Origin: Flexivirga aerilata
Lineage (GTDB): Bacteria > Actinomycetota > Actinomycetes > Actinomycetales > Dermatophilaceae
NCBI RefSeq assembly: GCF_013002715.1
Contig: NZ_JABENB010000001.1
Span: forward strand, 2,460,018 to 2,524,017
Length of the DNA: 64,000 bases
Reading direction: 5' to 3'
Position 1 is the first letter of the stretch. Each line of letters opens with the position of its first letter. A program made the position numbers and the translations under genes. This document shows, one piece after another, positions 1-9,275 of this stretch. Under the pieces are notes generated by a model. That model saw nothing but the letters and a program-made list of their open reading frames with translations, was not told the origin of the DNA and made no database searches.

Positions 1-429
1 GTCGGCATACAACGCGATCTCGACGCCGCCGCCCATGGACGCACCGTTGATGAACGCGAAGGTCGGCACCGGCAGGGCGCTGATCTTGCTGAACGTCTCG
101 TGGCCGAGTCGGGCGATCTCCAGCGCCTGGTCGCGCGAGGTGATCGCGGGCACCGCGGTCAGGTCGGCGCCGACGGCGAAGATGAACGGCTTGCCGGTGA
201 TGCCGACGCCGACGATCTCGCCCGCCTCGGCCCGCCGCGCGACGGTGTCCAGCGCCTCGCCGAGCTCGCGCAGGCCGGCGGCGCCGAACGAGTTGGGCTT
301 GGTGTGGTCGAAGCCGTTGTCCAGGGTGATCAGCACGAAAGTGCCTGCGCCACCGGGCAATTGGACGTCCTGTGCCCGCGCGTGGGTGACGACCTCGTCG
401 ACCTCGGGCAGTGCGGTGGTCGTGGTCAT
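1..429 (-). CDS. 3-hydroxyacyl-CoA dehydrogenase/enoyl-CoA hydratase (FadB/FadJ-type), 5' part
   Basis: The first 143 codons are visible; the gene runs off the left edge. The residues are crotonase fold: a GVGITGKPFIFAVGADL segment (oxyanion-hole loop with GADL) and NGASMGGGVEIAL, the second oxyanion-hole helix. This end of the trifunctional FadB-type protein hydrates enoyl-CoA in fatty acid beta-oxidation; the dehydrogenase half would lie outside the window. The ATG overlaps the thiolase stop by one base (TGATG), so the two genes are translationally coupled, the classic FadA-FadB pair. A lone enoyl-CoA hydratase cannot be excluded from this fragment, but the start position and the thiolase partner favour the fusion protein. 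Confidence 0.85.
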   Translation of the reverse strand, partial: MTTTTALPEVDEVVTHARAQDVQLPGGAGTFVLITLDNGFDHTKPNSFGAAGLRELGEALDTVARRAEAGEIVGVGITGKPFIFAVGADLTAVPAITSRDQALEIARLGHETFSKISALPVPTFAFINGASMGGGVEIALYAD

Positions 430-1664
430 CAGGCGGCCCCTTCCGTGTCGGCGCTGACGCTGCTGACGTAGTCCTTGTGGTGCGGGTTCTCCCAGATGAC
501 GGCGCCGCCCATGCCGATGCCGATGCACATCGCGGTGAGGCCGTAACGCACCTCCGGGTGCTCGGCGAACTCGCGGGACAGCTGCGTCATGAGACGGACG
601 CCGGACGAGGCGAGCGGGTGGCCGGTGGCGATCGCACCGCCATACGGATTGACGCGCTCGTCGTCGTCGGCGATGCCGAAATGGTCGAGGAAGGCCAGCA
701 CCTGCACTGCGAAGGCCTCGTTGAGCTCGAAGAGGCCGATGTCGTCGATGGTCAGGCCGGCGTTCGCCAGGGCCTTCTCGGTGGCCGGCACCGGGCCGAT
801 GCCCATCACCTCCGGCTCGACGCCGACGAAGGCGTAGTTGACCAGGCGCATGCCGATCGGCAGCCCGTGCTCGGTGGCGGCCTGCTCGGAGGCGAGCAGG
901 CAGGCGGTCGCGCCGTCGTTGAGGCCCGCCGCGTTGCCGGCGGTGACGTTGCCGTGCGGACGGAACGGGGTCTTGAGCGTGGCGAGGTCGTCGACGGTCG
1001 TGCCTGGCCGCGGCGGCTCGTCGGTCGTGGCCAGCCCCCAGCCCTTCTCGTCATGACGCGTCGCAACGGTGACCAGGTCGGGCTGGATCTTGCCGTCGTC
1101 ATACGCCTTGGCCAGCTTGTCCTGGCTTGCGACCGCGAACGCGTCGCAGCGCTCCTTGGTGATCTCCGGGAAGCGGTCGTGCAGGTTTTCGGCGGTCTCG
1201 CCCATCACGAGCGCGGACGGGTCGACCAGCTTCTCGGCGATGATCCGCGGGTTGGGGTCGACGCCCTCGCCCATCGGGTGCCGGCCCATGTGCTCGACAC
1301 CACCGGCGATGCCGATGTCGTAAGAACCGAAGGCGATGCTGGAGGCGGTGTTGGTCACCGCGGTCATCGCACCCGCGCACATGCGGTCGATGGAGTAGCC
1401 CGGGGTCGACTTCGGCAGGCCGGCGAGCAGGCCCGCCACCCGGCCGAGAGTCAGGCCCTGGTCGCCGATCTGCGTGGTGGCCGCGATCGCGACCTCTTCG
1501 ACCTTCGCGGGGTCGAGGTCGGGCTGGCGGCGCAGGATTTCACGAATGCATTTGATGACGAGGTCGTCGGCGCGGGTCTGGGCGTAGATGCCCTTGTCAC
1601 CGGCCTTGCCGAACGGCGTGCGGACGCCGTCGACGAAGACGACCTCGGAGAGCGTGCGGGGCAC
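429..1664 (-). CDS. fadA: acetyl-CoA C-acyltransferase (thiolase, FadA type)
   Basis: A 411-residue thiolase, the normal family length. It cleaves 3-ketoacyl-CoA with CoA in the last step of beta-oxidation. The three signature blocks are present: the nucleophilic cysteine in DRMCAGAMTAV, GGAIATGHPLASSG with the catalytic histidine, and the second cysteine in LTAMCIGIGMGGA near the C-terminus. The start is a GTG preceded by a GGGAGG ribosome site. It is the promoter-proximal gene of the pair and overlaps the FadB-type gene by one base. Acetyl-CoA acetyltransferase activity (biosynthetic thiolase) is an alternative, but the FadB partner argues for degradation. Confidence 0.92.
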   Translation of the reverse strand: MPRTLSEVVFVDGVRTPFGKAGDKGIYAQTRADDLVIKCIREILRRQPDLDPAKVEEVAIAATTQIGDQGLTLGRVAGLLAGLPKSTPGYSIDRMCAGAMTAVTNTASSIAFGSYDIGIAGGVEHMGRHPMGEGVDPNPRIIAEKLVDPSALVMGETAENLHDRFPEITKERCDAFAVASQDKLAKAYDDGKIQPDLVTVATRHDEKGWGLATTDEPPRPGTTVDDLATLKTPFRPHGNVTAGNAAGLNDGATACLLASEQAATEHGLPIGMRLVNYAFVGVEPEVMGIGPVPATEKALANAGLTIDDIGLFELNEAFAVQVLAFLDHFGIADDDERVNPYGGAIATGHPLASSGVRLMTQLSREFAEHPEVRYGLTAMCIGIGMGGAVIWENPHHKDYVSSVSADTEGAA

Positions 1665-1715
1665 GATGCCTCCCGAAGGTGAGACGAGTTGACGGGCTCG
1701 ACTCTAACCGCTTTG

Positions 1716-2999
1716 TTACTCGTCAGTAGCAGCGGGTTCGGTGGGCGCCTCGAGGAGCAGCGGAGTGACCAGGTCGACCTGCCACTGCCGCGCACCGAGC
1801 TCGGTCAGCCGATCGCGAATCACGTTGTCCACGAAGGGTTCCGGGGGAGTCCACAACACTCGCCGCAGCGTGTCGGGCGTGATGAGGTTTTCCAGCGGGA
1901 CGTGCTGTTGCTCGGAGAAGTCGGTCAGCCGCTCGCGCACCCACGCCAGCCGCGCCGCGGCCTGCGGGTTGCGGTCCGCCCAGGCCCGCGGGGGCGGCGG
2001 CGCGTCATTGCGCACGGTGGCGGGTGGCAGCTTCTTGTCCGGCAGCGCGGCCACGGCGGCGATCGCGTCGAGCCACTCCCGCTGATATCGGGTGAGCCCG
2101 CGATGGGCGATGCGGCCACGGCTGCGGCTGCGCGAGGACGAACGGGCCGAGGCACCGACTTCCTGCAGCTCCTCCGGCGTGGCCGGAGCCCGGTTGGCGA
2201 GCTCGACGATGATCGCGTCGGGCAGCACCCGCCCGGGTGCGGTGTCGAGGTCACGGGCGATTCGGTCCCGGGTCAGCCACAACTCGCGGACCCGCGCGAT
2301 GGCCCGTTTGTTCTTGATCTTGTGCATGCCGGAGGTGCGGCGCCACGGCTCGGCGCGCTGCGGCGGCCCGGTGAAGTGGGTGAGCGCCTCGAAGTCCTGC
2401 AGTGCCCACTCCAGCTTGCCCTGCTGCTCCAGATCGGCACGGAGGCGGTCGCGCACCTCGACCAGCACCTCGACGTCGAGTGCGGCATACGTCAGCCAGG
2501 GCTCGGGCAGCGGTCGCGTGGACCAGTCGACCGCGGAGTGCTCCTTGGCGAGCGTGATGCCGAGGTAGTGCTCGATCACCGCCGCGAGGCCGACCCGGGG
2601 AAGGCCGGCGAGGCGGGACCCCAGCTCGGTGTCGAACAACGCCTTCGGGTGCATGCCGACCTCGGCGAGGCACGGCAGGTCCTGGGTCGCTGCGTGCAGC
2701 ACCCACTCGGCGTCGCCGATCGCATCCTGCATCGGCGAAAGATCAGGCAGCGCAATGGGATCGATCAGGAAGCTGCCGGCACCCTCGCGGCGCAACTGCA
2801 CCAGGTAGGCGCGGTTGCCGTAGCGGTAGCCGGCGGCGCGCTCGGCGTCGACCGCCACCGGACCGGTGCCGCCCGCGACCGCGCCCGCGGCAGCCTGCAG
2901 GTCGCGCTCGTCGGTGAGGACGTCGGGAACGCCGTCGGCCGGCGCCGTGAGGACCGGGTATGCCGGAGCTTCGTCGCCTGTGTCGGGGCTCTCGCTCAT
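1716..2999 (-). CDS. ribonuclease D family 3'-5' exonuclease with HRDC domain
   Basis: A 427-residue protein with a DEDDy exonuclease domain in the N-terminal half (VAVDAERA for the first acidic pair, FDTELGSRLAGL in the middle, YAALDVEVL containing the Tyr-x(3)-Asp end motif) and an HRDC helical domain around residues 210-290. Family members trim 3' ends of structured RNAs such as tRNA precursors in the cytoplasm. Its ATG overlaps the stop of the DUF3000 gene upstream (ATGA), so both are read from one transcript. This RNase D/DUF3000 arrangement is common in actinobacteria. Confidence 0.9.
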   Translation of the reverse strand: MSESPDTGDEAPAYPVLTAPADGVPDVLTDERDLQAAAGAVAGGTGPVAVDAERAAGYRYGNRAYLVQLRREGAGSFLIDPIALPDLSPMQDAIGDAEWVLHAATQDLPCLAEVGMHPKALFDTELGSRLAGLPRVGLAAVIEHYLGITLAKEHSAVDWSTRPLPEPWLTYAALDVEVLVEVRDRLRADLEQQGKLEWALQDFEALTHFTGPPQRAEPWRRTSGMHKIKNKRAIARVRELWLTRDRIARDLDTAPGRVLPDAIIVELANRAPATPEELQEVGASARSSSRSRSRGRIAHRGLTRYQREWLDAIAAVAALPDKKLPPATVRNDAPPPPRAWADRNPQAAARLAWVRERLTDFSEQQHVPLENLITPDTLRRVLWTPPEPFVDNVIRDRLTELGARQWQVDLVTPLLLEAPTEPAATDE

Positions 3000-3583
3000 C
3001 GCCGCTGGCCGGGCAGGGCGACCACGCCCTCCGGCAGCGGCGGCAGACCGGCGACGGTCGACAACAGCGAGGTCCAGGCGGCCAGGTGGGTGCCGAGGTC
3101 GGGGCCCACCGGGGTCCAGGACGCCCTGATCTCCAGCTCGACGGTGGTCGCGTTGTCCGCCAGTGAGCCGAAGCCCTCGGAGACCACGCGGGTCACGGTG
3201 CCGGCCTCGGCACGAAACTCCGCGCCGCCGTCGCGCAGACAGTCCATGAGCCAGCTCCAGCCGACCTCACCGAGCAGTGGGTCGGCCCCGGTCTCGGCCT
3301 CGAGTTCGGCGCGGGCGAAGGTGACCACCCGCCAGGCACCCTCCCAGGGGTCCGGCAGCGCCGGGTCGTGCAGGACGACGAAGCGGCCGGTCGCGAGTTC
3401 GTCGTCGTCCTCGGCCGGTCCGCCGAGCACGTCGGCGGTCATGGCGACGGAGTATGGCGCGATGCGACCAGGAGCCGGCGTCTCGGTCAGCCGCAACTCC
3501 GGGCGCAGGCGCACAGCCTGCAGCGCCTCGACGGCGCGAGAGAAGTCGAGCGCGGCGTCCCCACCCAGGTTTCGTGTGCCCAC
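2996..3583 (-). CDS. DUF3000 family protein
   Basis: An actinobacterial protein of unknown function recognised by its overall sequence, for example LDFSRAVEALQAVRLRPEL near the N-terminus and PYSVAMTADV in the middle. No catalytic motif is visible. I chose the GTG at 3583, directly before GTRNLGGDAALDF; an ATG at 3655 would add 24 arginine-rich residues that do not look like the family. It precedes the RNase D gene with a 4-bp overlap and is transcribed away from the EamA transporter. A link to RNA metabolism is only an inference from the coupling with RNase D. Confidence 0.8.
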   Translation of the reverse strand: MGTRNLGGDAALDFSRAVEALQAVRLRPELRLTETPAPGRIAPYSVAMTADVLGGPAEDDDELATGRFVVLHDPALPDPWEGAWRVVTFARAELEAETGADPLLGEVGWSWLMDCLRDGGAEFRAEAGTVTRVVSEGFGSLADNATTVELEIRASWTPVGPDLGTHLAAWTSLLSTVAGLPPLPEGVVALPGQRR

Positions 3584-3684
3584 GACGGCAAGCGTAGGTC
3601 GTACAAGCCTTCGATGGACGGACCTTTCGGCGCCCGGCGGGTCGCGTGCGACCATGCGGTCATGCGAGCGAGGAACATCACCTG

Positions 3685-4524
3685 ATGGGCGTGGTTTTCG
3701 CGCTCGCGTCCAGCCTGGTGTGGGGCACAGCGGACTTCTTTGGCGGCCTCTTCACCAAACGCATCGTGGCCCTGCGGGTCGTGGTCCTCTCCCAGTGCGG
3801 CGGCCTGATCGCGATGTCGCTGCTGATGATCGTCGAGGTCGCGCGCAACGGCTGGTCCGGCGGCCCGTGGTGGCTGTGGGGCGGGCTGTCCGGACTGGTC
3901 GGCGGCCTCGGGCTCTGCAGCTTCTATGCGGCGCTGTCCAGCGGGGTGATGGGCGTCGTCTCGCCGATCGCCGCCCTCGGCGCGGTCGTGCCGGTGGCGC
4001 TCGGCCTGCTCACCGGCGACCGTCTGGGCCTCGTCGTCGGGCTCGGCCTGGCGCTCGCGCTCGCCGGCGCCGCGCTGGCGTCCGGGCCCGAACTCTCCGG
4101 CGCGGCCAGTCGCCGGTCGGTGTTGCTTGCCGTCGCGGCCGCGATCGGGCTGGGCCTGTCGCTCTACTTCCTGCACCAGGCGTCGGGCCACGGGGTCGTG
4201 CCCTCGCTCTGGGCGATGCGGGTCGCCAGCGTCAGCGAGCTCGCGCTGGTGTGGTGGTGCTGGCCCGGGGGAGTGCCCGGCGGTCGCGCGCAGGCCCGCG
4301 TCATACCTCTGCTGATGCTGGTGGGCTGTGGTGACCTCGCCGCGAACGGCCTCTTCGCCCTCGCCTCGAGGCACGGGGCGGTCAGCGTGGTGAGTGTCCT
4401 CGGCTCGCTCTACCCGGTGGCCACCCTGGTGCTCGCCCGGGTCTTCCTGCACGAGCGGCTGCGGCCGGTACAGCTGGTCGGTGTCGCGCTGGCGCTCGTC
4501 GGAGTGATCCTCGCCGTCTCGTGA
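3685..4524 (+). CDS. EamA/DMT family membrane transporter
   Basis: A 279-residue, very hydrophobic protein with about ten predicted membrane segments in two repeated halves, as in the drug/metabolite transporter (EamA) family. The N-terminus [18 protein letters not shown] and the C-terminal segment with [18 protein letters not shown] are typical. The substrate cannot be read from sequence; family members export metabolites or drugs by exchange or proton coupling. The ATG at 3685 is preferred to upstream in-frame starts because it begins directly with the first membrane helix. Its stop codon lies inside the upstream candidate start of hemE, so the two genes are close together, probably by chance of packing rather than function. 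Confidence 0.85.
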   Translation: MGVVFALASSLVWGTADFFGGLFTKRIVALRVVVLSQCGGLIAMSLLMIVEVARNGWSGGPWWLWGGLSGLVGGLGLCSFYAALSSGVMGVVSPIAALGAVVPVALGLLTGDRLGLVVGLGLALALAGAALASGPELSGAASRRSVLLAVAAAIGLGLSLYFLHQASGHGVVPSLWAMRVASVSELALVWWCWPGGVPGGRAQARVIPLLMLVGCGDLAANGLFALASRHGAVSVVSVLGSLYPVATLVLARVFLHERLRPVQLVGVALALVGVILAVS

Positions 4525-4550
4525 TCGCGGCTCGTGCGAGGATCGGGGCC

Positions 4551-5612
4551 GTGACGCAGCCCCCCGGCGCCCCCGCCGACCCGAAAGACAGCAACCTGGT
4601 CCGCGCCGCGCGTGGACTGCCGACGACGCACACCCCGGTCTGGTTCATGCGCCAGGCGGGCCGGTCGCTCCCCGAATACCGGCAGGTGCGCGCCGACGTG
4701 CCGATGTTGCAGGCCTGCCGGACGCCGGAGCTCGTCTGCGAGATCACCCTGCAGCCGGTGCGCCGGCACAAGGTCGACGCGGCGATCTTCTTCAGCGACA
4801 TCGTGGTGCCGCTCGCGGCCGCTGGCGTCGAGGTCGACATCAAGCCGGGTGTCGGACCGGTCGTCGCGTCGCCGGTGCGCACCAAGGCCGACGTCGACGC
4901 GCTGCCCGAGCTGGACGCCGACGACATCACCGACATCGCCGAGTCGGTGCGCCTGATCACGGCCGAGCTCGGCGGGACCCCGCTGATCGGTTTCGCCGGC
5001 GCGCCGTTCACCCTCGCCAGCTACCTCGTGGAGGGCGGGCCCTCGCGCAACCACGAGCACACCAAGGCATTGATGTATGGCGAGCCGGACGTCTGGAATG
5101 CGTTGTGCGCCAAGCTGGCCCGCATCTCCGGCACGTTCCTGCGCACCCAGGCCGAGGCCGGGGCGAGTGCCGTGCAGCTCTTCGACTCGTGGGTCGGTGC
5201 GTTGTCGCTGCGGGACTATCAGCGCTTCGTGCAACCGCACTCGGCCGCCGCGCTCGCGGCCGTCGACGGACTCGACGTGCCGCGCATCCACTTCGGGGTC
5301 GGCACCGGCGAGCTGCTCGTCGCGATGGGCGAGGCCGGCGCCGACGTCGTGGGCGTCGACTTCCGGGTGCCGCTGGACGAGGCGGCGCGTCGTGTCGGGG
5401 CGTCATTCAGCCTGCAGGGCAACCTCGACCCGGCGCTGCTCTTCGCGCCGTGGGAGCCGCTCGCGCAGCAGGTGGAGGAGATCCTCACCGCCGGTCGCGC
5501 TGCCCGCGGGCACATCTTCAATCTTGGCCACGGGGTGCTGCCGGACACGGATCCGGGTGTGCTGACCGCAGTCGTGGAGCTCGTGCACGAGAAGTCGAAT
5601 CGTCAAGGCTGA
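4551..5612 (+). CDS. hemE: uroporphyrinogen decarboxylase
   Basis: About 353 residues, normal length. The enzyme decarboxylates the four acetate chains of uroporphyrinogen III to give coproporphyrinogen III in haem synthesis. It carries the family signatures [17 protein letters not shown] at the N-terminus and the central block beginning [13 protein letters not shown], plus [13 protein letters not shown] near the end. GTG 4551 is preferred because a GAGG site lies just upstream; a GTG at 4521 overlapping the EamA stop is the alternative. It belongs with hemY and hemQ at 9276-11461, but three unrelated genes separate them. Its last 95 bases overlap the convergent YczE-like gene. Confidence 0.93.
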   Translation: MTQPPGAPADPKDSNLVRAARGLPTTHTPVWFMRQAGRSLPEYRQVRADVPMLQACRTPELVCEITLQPVRRHKVDAAIFFSDIVVPLAAAGVEVDIKPGVGPVVASPVRTKADVDALPELDADDITDIAESVRLITAELGGTPLIGFAGAPFTLASYLVEGGPSRNHEHTKALMYGEPDVWNALCAKLARISGTFLRTQAEAGASAVQLFDSWVGALSLRDYQRFVQPHSAAALAAVDGLDVPRIHFGVGTGELLVAMGEAGADVVGVDFRVPLDEAARRVGASFSLQGNLDPALLFAPWEPLAQQVEEILTAGRAARGHIFNLGHGVLPDTDPGVLTAVVELVHEKSNRQG

Positions 5613-6231
5613 CAATCGAATACGGCAGGAAGAACTGCACGAGCGGACCGATCGCGACGGCGTAGAGCACGGTCCCGACGCCGACCACACCACCGAGCAG
5701 CCAACCGACCGCGAGCACGGTGAGCTCGAGGCAGGTGCGGACCAGTCGCAGGCTGAGCCCCGTCCGCCGGTGCAGGCCGGTCATCAGCCCGTCGCGCGGG
5801 CCCGGGCCGAGCTGGCTGCCGATGTAGAGCGCGCCACCGAGCGCGTTGATCACGAGCGCGGCCACCAGGAAGACGACCTGGGCCGGCAGCCCGTGCGCGG
5901 TCGGCACCACGGCGAGGGCGAGGTTGGTCGCGACCCCGATCCAGATGGCGTTGGCGATCGTGCCGAGCCCCGGCCACTGCCGCAACGGGATCCAGAGCAG
6001 CAGCACCGGGAAGCTCACCAGGATGACCGCCGTGCCGAGGTCGAGGCCCAGGTGCTTGGCGACGCCGTAGTGGAAGACGTCCCAGGGGTCCAGCCCGAGC
6101 CCGGCCCGCACGAAGATCGCCATCGCGGCGCCGTAGAGGCTGAGGCCGACGAACAGCTGCACGAGGCGGCGTGGCAGCCGGCCCGCGGTGAGTTGCTGGC
6201 GCGGGGTGAGCGTGGCGAGCGTCGGCGTCAT
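5518..6231 (-). CDS. YczE/YitT-like membrane protein
   Basis: A 237-residue integral membrane protein with about five to six hydrophobic segments. It resembles the YczE/YyaS/YitT group: [18 protein letters not shown] after the first helix and [16 protein letters not shown] in the middle are the characteristic loops. The molecular role is unknown. It is divergent from a MocR-type regulator 61 bp away; in Bacillus the same pairing (YczE with the MocR protein YczR) is known, so the regulator probably controls this gene. The 3' end overlaps hemE by 95 bases on the opposite strand. The start ATG 6231 was chosen over one at 6330, which would run through the divergent regulator. Confidence 0.8.
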   Translation of the reverse strand: MTPTLATLTPRQQLTAGRLPRRLVQLFVGLSLYGAAMAIFVRAGLGLDPWDVFHYGVAKHLGLDLGTAVILVSFPVLLLWIPLRQWPGLGTIANAIWIGVATNLALAVVPTAHGLPAQVVFLVAALVINALGGALYIGSQLGPGPRDGLMTGLHRRTGLSLRLVRTCLELTVLAVGWLLGGVVGVGTVLYAVAIGPLVQFFLPYSIVSLDDSTSRARAPRLRSAHPDPCPAAPRGQD

Positions 6232-6249
6232 ACCGACATCGTCCCGCTC

Positions 6250-6290
6250 AAGTGGCCTTGCAGAAAATAGCCACTTCGCCGAGAGTGGCC
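6250..6290. promoter_or_regulatory. candidate MocR operator between divergent genes
   Basis: The 61-bp gap between the YczE-like gene and the MocR-type gene contains aagtggc (6250-6256), its inverted copy gccactt (6270-6276) and a further direct copy agtggcc (6284-6290). MocR regulators are known to bind sites made of direct plus inverted repeats next to their own gene. The match in architecture is seen in sequence; binding is inferred. Confidence 0.45.
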
Positions 6291-6292
6291 TC

Positions 6293-7695
6293 ATGGCACC
6301 GACCCTGAGCGCGCACCGGCTGGCCAGCATGGTCGGCTCCCCGGCCGACGACGGCCCCGCCTACCGTTGGCTCGCCGACACGATCCGGGTGCTGGTCAGC
6401 GACGGACGGCTGGTGCACGACACCCGGCTGCCGAGCGAGCGTGACCTCGTGAGCGCCCTCGGCCTCAGTCGCACGACGGTCACTCGCGCCTACGGACTGC
6501 TGCGCGACCAGGGCTACGCGCAGGCGCGACACGGCTCCGGCACCCGTGTGGTGGTGCCCGGTGGTCCGGTCGCCGGCGGCGGCGAGCCGATGCCCTCGGC
6601 GCTGGGAGCGCTCTCGGCGCCACCGGCCGGCGCGATCGATCTCACCTGTGCGGCACCTCCTGCCGCACCCGGATTGACTACGGCGTATGCCGATTCGGCG
6701 CCTCGGCTGGCCGGCTACACGAGTGGGGCCGGTTACTTCCCGCTCGGCGTGCCCGAACTACGGGAAGCCGTCGCGGAGCGCTTCACCGCACGCGGCGTGC
6801 CGACCGCGGCCGACCAGATCATCGTGACGACCGGCGCGCTCGCCGCACTGGCCACGGTGTTCCGCGCGCTCGTCGGTCGTGGCGACCGCGTCGTGATCGA
6901 GAACCCCACCTACCCGAATTCGCTTGCCACACTGCGGCATTCGGGTGGTCGCCCGGTTGCGGTGCCGGTGCTGGGCGACGTCGACGGCATGAGCGGGCTG
7001 CGGTCGACGCTGGCCTCGGCGAAGGCGATGCTGGTCGTGCCGGACTTCCACAACCCGACCGGGCGGCTGTTGGACGATGCGGCGCGCGCCCGGCTGGCGG
7101 GGGAGTGGCGACGGGCCGGTGTGGTCGGCGTAGTCGACGAGACGATCGCCGAGCTCTGGCTCGACGGCACCCCCGACGTGCTGCCGATGGCGGCGCACAG
7201 CCCCGATTGCGTCACCGTCGGCACCGCCTCCAAGACACTGTGGGGTGGTCTGCGCGTCGGCTGGATTCGCGCGCCCCACAAGCTGATCGGGGCGATCGCG
7301 ACCGCGCGACTCACCCTCGATCTCGGCGGTCCCGTGCAGGAGCAACTCGTGACCGCGTCGATGATCCGCGAGCACGGCGGACTCCCCGAGGACGCCGCGC
7401 GGTCGATCCGGGAGGCGCGCGATGCCGTGCTGGGGCTTCGCGACCTCCTGCCCGAGTGGTCGGTGACCGTGCCGCGCGGCGGACTGCTGCTGTGTGGCGA
7501 CTGCCCGTCGCCCGCTCGTCGGCGCTGGCGAGAGCGGCGGCGGCCCGGGGAGTGCGCATGGTGCCGGGCTCGGCCTTCGCGGTCGACGGCCACGGCCTCG
7601 AGACGTTCATCCGCACGCCCTACGCCTTGCGTGCCGACCAGTTGCGCGACGCCGTGCCGCGGATCGCTGCCGCCTGGCACGACCTGCGTGGTTAA
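6293..7695 (+). pseudogene. MocR/PdxR-type GntR regulator with aminotransferase domain, frameshifted
   Basis: An N-terminal GntR winged helix (LPSERDLVSALGLSRTTVTRAYG, about residues 40-65) is followed by a fold-type I aminotransferase-like domain with the PLP lysine in TASKTLWGGLRVGW. The frame breaks near 7490: after GGLLL the original frame reads nonsense, while the +2 frame continues with a normal C-terminus (LPVARSSALARAAAARGVR to AAWHDLRG, stop at 7695). The sequence ctgctgctgtgtgg looks like a 2-base TG expansion; removing it restores GGLLLW-RLP. Without repair, translation would run to 7744. It may be a genuine inactivating mutation or a sequencing error. It is divergent from the YczE-like gene, its likely target. 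Confidence 0.8.
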
Positions 7696-7806
7696 CGGAT
7701 TTAACCAAGCCGGAACGACATTCGGCGCTCTGACGAACGTCTAGCGTGAAGCGTGCGAGCCGGGCCTTCCCCGGGGCTCGGCCGCTTCACTCATCTGGAG
7801 GAAGCC

Positions 7807-9255
7807 ATGTTCACGAGGCGATCAATGCTGCTCGCCGCCGCCGTCACCAGTTGCGGCGCAGCGTTTGCGGCCGTCCCCGGAGTGCCCGCCGCGCATGCGG
7901 CCGGCGACGTGCACACCGGTCAGGCATATGACCCGGCATCGAGTTACACGATGAAGTGGACCCGCGCCGACGCGATGAAAATCATGCAAACACAGAACAA
8001 TCCGAATGTGCCGCCCGGCGCGAACTCTCTGCTGCCGTCGCTCACGATGCCGGCGATCCCGCGGAACTTCCCGGTCATGACCGACCCCAACGGCAAACAG
8101 GTCTGGGTCTGGGACACCTGGCCGCTCACCGACCTGCAGGGCAACAACGTCAGCTACAACGGCTACAACATCATCTTCTCCCTGGTCGCCGACCCGTATG
8201 CCGGATACACCTTCGACGACCGGCACGTGCATGCCCGGATCGGCTACTGGTATCAACCCTCGGACAAGCCGACCAGTGGCTGGACGTATGGCGGTCAGGT
8301 ATTCGCCGGCCGCACCCCCGCGACGCAGGCCGAGTGGTCCGGCTCGGCGAAGATCGGCAAGAACGGTCAGTTCCAGCTCTTCTACACGCACATGAACTTC
8401 GCCGACCGCAGCAAGCCGAAGGCCGTGATCACGTTGTCGAACGGGCGGATTCGCACCGACCATCCGGCCGACGGCCCCGCGCTCAGCATCACGATGGGCA
8501 AGGACCAGCCACTGCTGGAGCCGGATGGCAAGTGGTACCAGAACGTCGCCCAGAATCCCTACTACTCGTTCCGGGATCCGGCAGTCTTCACCGACCCGGC
8601 CAACCCGGGTAAGACCTACATGGTCTTCGAGGGCAACACGGCGGGGCAGCGCGGCGCCTACCAGTGCCAGCAGTCCGACCTCGGAGCGAGCGGCGAGAAC
8701 CCGGCGCAGGTCACCGCGAGCGGCGCCAACTTCCAGATGGCCAACATCGGCCTGGCCGTCGCCACCGACAGGAAGCTCACCTCCTGGAAGTTCCTGCCGC
8801 CGATCCTCTCCGGCAACTGCGTCAACGACCAGACCGAGCGGCCGCAGTTCGTGATCAAGAACGGCAAGTACTACCTCTTCACGATCAGCCACGCCTTCAC
8901 GTATGCCGCGGGTCTGCGCGGCCCGGACGGCCTCTACGGGTTCGTCGGCGACGGCATACGGTCCGACTTCAAGCCGCTCAACACCTCGGGTCTGGCGATG
9001 GGCAACCCGACCGACCTCAACCTGAGCCCGACCGATCCGCGGCAGAACGGCCGCCAGTATCAGTCGTATTCGCACTACGTGATGCCCGGTGACCTGGTCG
9101 AGTCGTTCATCGACGACGTGGACGGTCGGCGGGGCGGGACGCTCGCGCCGACGGTCAAGCTCAACATCTCGGGCGCGACGACGAGCGTCAACCAGCAGTT
9201 GCTGCCCTACGGCTACATCCCGTCGAACGTCGCGGTCGGACATCCCGGAAAGTAG
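7807..9255 (+). CDS. secreted levansucrase-type glycoside hydrolase family 68 enzyme
   Basis: A 482-residue exported enzyme. The first 30 residues form a signal peptide (TRRSML, hydrophobic stretch, cleavage near AHA-A). Family 68 enzymes split sucrose and build levan or fructo-oligosaccharides outside the cell. The three catalytic carboxylates are visible: nucleophile Asp103 in VWDTWPL, transition-state Asp257 in FRDPA and acid/base Glu344 in TERPQ. The GGAGG site six bases before ATG 7807 is strong. The gene sits between the MocR-type gene and hemY, unrelated to haem synthesis, and only 20 bp precede hemY. Whether the product is levan or mainly inulin-type oligosaccharide cannot be told. 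Confidence 0.9.
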   Translation: MFTRRSMLLAAAVTSCGAAFAAVPGVPAAHAAGDVHTGQAYDPASSYTMKWTRADAMKIMQTQNNPNVPPGANSLLPSLTMPAIPRNFPVMTDPNGKQVWVWDTWPLTDLQGNNVSYNGYNIIFSLVADPYAGYTFDDRHVHARIGYWYQPSDKPTSGWTYGGQVFAGRTPATQAEWSGSAKIGKNGQFQLFYTHMNFADRSKPKAVITLSNGRIRTDHPADGPALSITMGKDQPLLEPDGKWYQNVAQNPYYSFRDPAVFTDPANPGKTYMVFEGNTAGQRGAYQCQQSDLGASGENPAQVTASGANFQMANIGLAVATDRKLTSWKFLPPILSGNCVNDQTERPQFVIKNGKYYLFTISHAFTYAAGLRGPDGLYGFVGDGIRSDFKPLNTSGLAMGNPTDLNLSPTDPRQNGRQYQSYSHYVMPGDLVESFIDDVDGRRGGTLAPTVKLNISGATTSVNQQLLPYGYIPSNVAVGHPGK

Positions 9256-9275
9256 TTTGGTGAGACGCTGGTGTC

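Noticed and set aside
1689..4334. 881-codon plus-strand frame
   Set aside because: It lies antisense to RNase D and DUF3000 and consists of Arg/Gly/Ala-rich shadow sequence typical of high-GC DNA.
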